Shown: piece by piece, positions 6,276 to 8,949 of the stretch
Position numbering within the stretch: the stretch's first letter is position 1
How the letters are laid out: each line of letters begins with the position of its first letter
From: Methanomicrobiales archaeon
GTDB lineage: Archaea > Halobacteriota > Methanomicrobia > Methanomicrobiales > JACTUA01
Length of the DNA: 8,949 nucleotides
Reading direction: 5' to 3'
NCBI GenBank assembly: GCA_028678965.1
Contig: JAJRCM010000078.1
Span: forward strand, 1 to 8,949
Notes under the pieces: generated by a model
Seen by the model: the letters and a program-made list of their open reading frames with translations, nothing else
What the model was told of the DNA's origin: nothing
Database searches by the model: none
Made by a program: the position numbers and the translations under genes

Positions 6276-7265
6276 ATGAAGGTGGTATTCCCGATAACCA
6301 GGATGAGGCGGCTTCGTCAGCCCAATCTCTTACCCCTCTTCCAGGAACATGCTCTCCGGAAGGAGCAGATCATCGCACCGATCTTCATCGATGAGACCAT
6401 TGATGAACCCAAACCCGTCAGTTCGATGCCCGGTGTGTATCGTTACACCGTCGATGGAGCCGCGACCTATGCTGCAGAGCTCCATAAAAAAGGGATCCGC
6501 GGTGTCCTGCTCTTTGGCATTCCCTACCAGAAATCAGACACGGCAGATGCAGCTTTTGCTTCAGAGGGGGTTGTCCAGCGTTCCATCAGTGCCATCCGAG
6601 ACATGGTTCCGAATATCGTTATCTGTACTGATGTCTGCGCCTGCGAGTATACCACACACGGACATTGCGGTATTGTCGGGGACCGTCGAAAGAGAAGGGA
6701 TGTCATCAATGATCCATCGCTCGATCTCATGGAGGCCATTGCGGTCAGCCATGCACGGGCTGGAGCGGATATCGTCGCCCCTTCCTGTATGCTGGATGGA
6801 GTGGTGGCTCATGTCCGGCTCTCCCTGGACGAAGCAGGTTTCGAGGACACTCTGATCATGTCGTACTCTACCAAATTCGCCAGTGCCCTCTATGGTCCCT
6901 TCCGTGAAGCGGCGGATTCCGGCTATATATTCGGGGACAGAACTACCTATCAGCTAAACCCGGCAAACGGAAGGGAGGCATTCCGTGAGTCAGTTCTCGA
7001 TGCTGAAGAGGGTGCGGATATCCTGATGGTGAAACCGGCAGGGATGTATTTGGACGTCCTCACCTCACTCACCCAGCTGGGGCTTCCACTCGCTGCCTAC
7101 CAGGTGAGCGGGGAGTATGCGATGATAAAGGCTGCCGCGGAACGAGGATGGATCAAAGAACGAGAGGTTGTCCTCGAGAGCCTCCTTTGCCTGAAGAGGG
7201 CGGGAGCTGATCTCATCATCACCTATTTTGCCAACGAGGTTGCCGGGTGGCTGGATGAAAAGTGA
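6276..7265 (+). CDS. hemB: Porphobilinogen synthase (5-aminolevulinate dehydratase)
   Basis: HemB condenses two 5-aminolevulinate molecules to porphobilinogen, the first ring precursor of all tetrapyrroles; in a methanogen these lead to F430, cobamides and siroheme-type products. The 329-aa product is full length. The N-terminal arm has [10 protein letters not shown]. The catalytic zinc site is complete: Cys121, Cys123 and Cys131 in [14 protein letters not shown], marking the zinc-dependent class. The two Schiff-base lysines are Lys200 (SYSTKFAS) and Lys253 ([11 protein letters not shown]). YQVSGEYAM near 275-283 is also typical. At 168-176 it reads APSCMLDGV where many homologues have APSDMMDGR, a mild variation. 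The start is slightly uncertain: AGGAGAGG touches ATG 6276, so GTG 6282 (two codons later, beginning VFPITR) has better spacing. A candidate promoter and a terminator lie upstream, so hemB probably begins its operon. Its end overlaps hemL by 11 bases. Confidence 0.95.
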   Translation: MKVVFPITRMRRLRQPNLLPLFQEHALRKEQIIAPIFIDETIDEPKPVSSMPGVYRYTVDGAATYAAELHKKGIRGVLLFGIPYQKSDTADAAFASEGVVQRSISAIRDMVPNIVICTDVCACEYTTHGHCGIVGDRRKRRDVINDPSLDLMEAIAVSHARAGADIVAPSCMLDGVVAHVRLSLDEAGFEDTLIMSYSTKFASALYGPFREAADSGYIFGDRTTYQLNPANGREAFRESVLDAEEGADILMVKPAGMYLDVLTSLTQLGLPLAAYQVSGEYAMIKAAAERGWIKEREVVLESLLCLKRAGADLIITYFANEVAGWLDEK

Positions 7266-8496
7266 GGAGCTGTTCTCACGGGCAACCACTCTGCTCCCAG
7301 GGGGTGTGAGCAGTCCGGTTCGTGCCATTCGCCCCTATCCCTTCTATACAGCCTCTGCCTCGGGATCCCGCATCCATACGGTCGATGGGACAACACTGAT
7401 CGATTGCTGTATGGCCTATGGACCGCTCCTCCTCGGCCATGCACACCCCGACATTCGGGCCGCCATCTGTTCCCAGATTGAGCGTGGGTGGCTTTTCGGG
7501 ACACCCACTCCCGCGGAACTGGAGCTTGCTACCATGATCATACGGGATCATCCTGGCAACGAGATGGTGCGCTTTGTCTCTACTGGAGGAGAAGCGACCA
7601 TGGCCGCCCTCCGATTGGCGCGGGGATACACCGGTCGTATGGATATTGTCAAGGTGGAGGGGGGATTTCACGGTGCCCACGACGCGGTGCTGGTGAAAGC
7701 AGGATCCGGGGCCACCACCATGGGAGTGCCGGACTCGGCAGGGGTAGTTCCCGACCTAGTCTCCCATACGCTCCAGGTTCCCTTCAATGATGCCCAAGCG
7801 CTGGAAGAAGTGCTTCGTTCGCACCCCGGGGTCGCTGCCCTGATCATCGAACCGGTGATGGGGAATATCGGGCCGGTCCTTCCTGAAAAGGAGTATTTAA
7901 AGGATATCCGGGAAATAACGCGGGCGCACGATGTGCTCCTGATATTTGATGAAGTGATCACCGGGTACCGGTTAGGAATCGGGGGAGCACAGGTCAGGTA
8001 TGGTGTGCAACCCGACCTCACCACTCTAGGGAAAATTGTGGGAGGGGGATTGCCCATTGGTGTTCTCTGCGGACCTCGTAGGATCATGCAGCTCGTGGCC
8101 CCCTCTGGACCGGTTTACCAGGCAGGGACATTCAACGGGAATCCCTTGAGCCTCGCGGGGGGTATTGCTACCCTCCGCTGGCTCCACTCTCACCCGGATA
8201 GTTACCGGACTCTTGAGATGAAAACTCGGGCTATTGGAGAACAGGTGGAAGAGCGGCACGATGGAGCATTTGTGCGGATCGGATCAATGTTCAAATATTT
8301 CTTCCGCACCCAACCACCCCGAAACTACCGTCAAGCGAAGGAGAGCGATACCGTCAGGTTCAGGGCGTTCTGGGAAGCGATGATGAAGCAGGGAGTCTTT
8401 CTGCCCCCCTCACAGTTTGAGACAAACTTCCTCTCAACTGCCCACACAGACCAGGATATCGGGATCATCGGAGCGGCGTACCGTACATGTCTATAA
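7255..8496 (+). CDS. hemL: Glutamate-1-semialdehyde 2,1-aminomutase
   Basis: HemL is a PLP enzyme that moves the amino group of glutamate-1-semialdehyde to give 5-aminolevulinate, the last step of the C5 route and the supply for HemB. The 413-aa product fits class-III aminotransferase architecture: the start [17 protein letters not shown] is typical of GSA aminomutases, GHAHPDI is at 61-67, Asp232 in [10 protein letters not shown] contacts the PLP ring nitrogen, and Lys260 in [14 protein letters not shown] forms the Schiff base. GTFNGNPLS follows. The phosphate-binding stretch reads [16 protein letters not shown], with Gly where many members have Thr (SGTEATM). ATG 7255 is chosen because [10 protein letters not shown] begins like family members; GGTGG lies four bases before it. 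The earlier in-frame start (7228) lies inside hemB. Both ends overlap neighbours (11 bases with hemB, 10 with hemC), so the operon is translationally coupled. Confidence 0.95.
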   Translation: MKSEELFSRATTLLPGGVSSPVRAIRPYPFYTASASGSRIHTVDGTTLIDCCMAYGPLLLGHAHPDIRAAICSQIERGWLFGTPTPAELELATMIIRDHPGNEMVRFVSTGGEATMAALRLARGYTGRMDIVKVEGGFHGAHDAVLVKAGSGATTMGVPDSAGVVPDLVSHTLQVPFNDAQALEEVLRSHPGVAALIIEPVMGNIGPVLPEKEYLKDIREITRAHDVLLIFDEVITGYRLGIGGAQVRYGVQPDLTTLGKIVGGGLPIGVLCGPRRIMQLVAPSGPVYQAGTFNGNPLSLAGGIATLRWLHSHPDSYRTLEMKTRAIGEQVEERHDGAFVRIGSMFKYFFRTQPPRNYRQAKESDTVRFRAFWEAMMKQGVFLPPSQFETNFLSTAHTDQDIGIIGAAYRTCL

Positions 8497-8949
8497 AAAT
8501 TGGAACTAGGGGGAGCAAACTCGCGCTCGCCCAGACTGAGACTGTCTGCCGGGCATTGTTGGAACGGAAGGTTGAGGTTGAAACGGTCATCATCCGGACT
8601 CAGGGGGATACCGACACGACCGTCCCGCTCCACGAGATTGGAGGCCAGGGAGTGTTTGTCCGGGCACTCGATGAGTCTATAGAACGTGGCGAGATCGACG
8701 CAGCGGTCCACAGCATGAAGGATATCCCGGCACAACGGCCGGAAGGACTCTGCACCTGCGCTATTCTTTCCCGAGACTCTCCTGCTGATTTCCTGGTGTT
8801 TGAGGGTGATATCAGTCACGTTACCTCCATCGGAACCTCAAGCACACGACGGAAGGCCCAGCTCCTCCGCCACGATCCCTCGATCAATATCAAACCGCTC
8901 CGCGGTAATCTTGATACCCGCATCCGTCGATTGGTCGAAGGAGATTTCG
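8487..8949 (+). CDS. hemC: Hydroxymethylbilane synthase (porphobilinogen deaminase), 3' truncated
   Basis: HemC joins four porphobilinogen units into hydroxymethylbilane on a dipyrromethane cofactor. The first 154 residues, about half the protein, are in the window, and the frame runs off the end. Landmarks: [13 protein letters not shown] at 5-17, IRTQGD 36-41, [11 protein letters not shown] (family GGKGLFVKEL) 52-62, and VHSMKDIP 74-81 containing the catalytic Asp79 and Lys78. Arg121-Arg122 in [11 protein letters not shown] and RGNLDTR at 139-145 bind substrate carboxylates. The cysteine that anchors the cofactor lies in the missing C-terminal part and cannot be checked. The ATG is inside the end of hemL (10-base overlap) with only a weak ribosome site (GGAG at 8470-8473), so it probably depends on hemL translation. 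Confidence 0.95.
   Translation, partial: MSIKIGTRGSKLALAQTETVCRALLERKVEVETVIIRTQGDTDTTVPLHEIGGQGVFVRALDESIERGEIDAAVHSMKDIPAQRPEGLCTCAILSRDSPADFLVFEGDISHVTSIGTSSTRRKAQLLRHDPSINIKPLRGNLDTRIRRLVEGDF

Overview
The window looks like chromosomal DNA from a euryarchaeal methanogen, most likely of the Methanomicrobiales type. That is an inference from four things: protein sequence style, archaeal Shine-Dalgarno sites (GGAGGT, GGTGA), tightly overlapping ATGA gene junctions, and tetrapyrrole genes that would feed F430, cobamide and siroheme synthesis. No single gene here proves the taxon. There is no transposase, CRISPR array, tRNA or rRNA.

Region 1 (1-3732, + strand) is the end of an aromatic amino acid operon: the tail of a probable prephenate dehydratase, then aroA (EPSP synthase), a fused shikimate kinase/shikimate dehydrogenase (aroK-aroE), and aroC (chorismate synthase). 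Each gene overlaps the next by 4 to 10 bases, so translation is probably coupled. Together they turn 3-dehydroshikimate into chorismate and, with the upstream gene, lead on to phenylalanine. The kinase is the bacterial P-loop type, not the GHMP-type kinase known from many archaea, and it is fused to the dehydrogenase.

Region 2 (3733-5520) is looser. A 336-base non-coding stretch precedes a 95-aa protein of unknown function (+). A convergent ROK-family sugar kinase gene (-) follows. Its frame is intact from end to end except for two stop codons, TGA and TAG, seven codons apart. Both fall in the family's Cys-X-Cys-Gly zinc/substrate motif. The spacer between the two convergent genes can fold into a long imperfect stem.

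Region 3 (5521-6167, + strand) holds a divergent upstream region, a previously hidden small reading frame (about 51 aa) broken by one extra G in a G7 run, and a 75-aa protein made of two tandem four-cysteine zinc modules. It ends in a hairpin plus T-run terminator.

Region 4 (6168-8949, + strand) is the start of a tetrapyrrole operon: hemB, hemL and a truncated hemC, again overlapping. HemL makes 5-aminolevulinate, HemB joins two of them into porphobilinogen, and HemC polymerises four of these to hydroxymethylbilane. The hemA gene that would supply the HemL substrate is not in the window.
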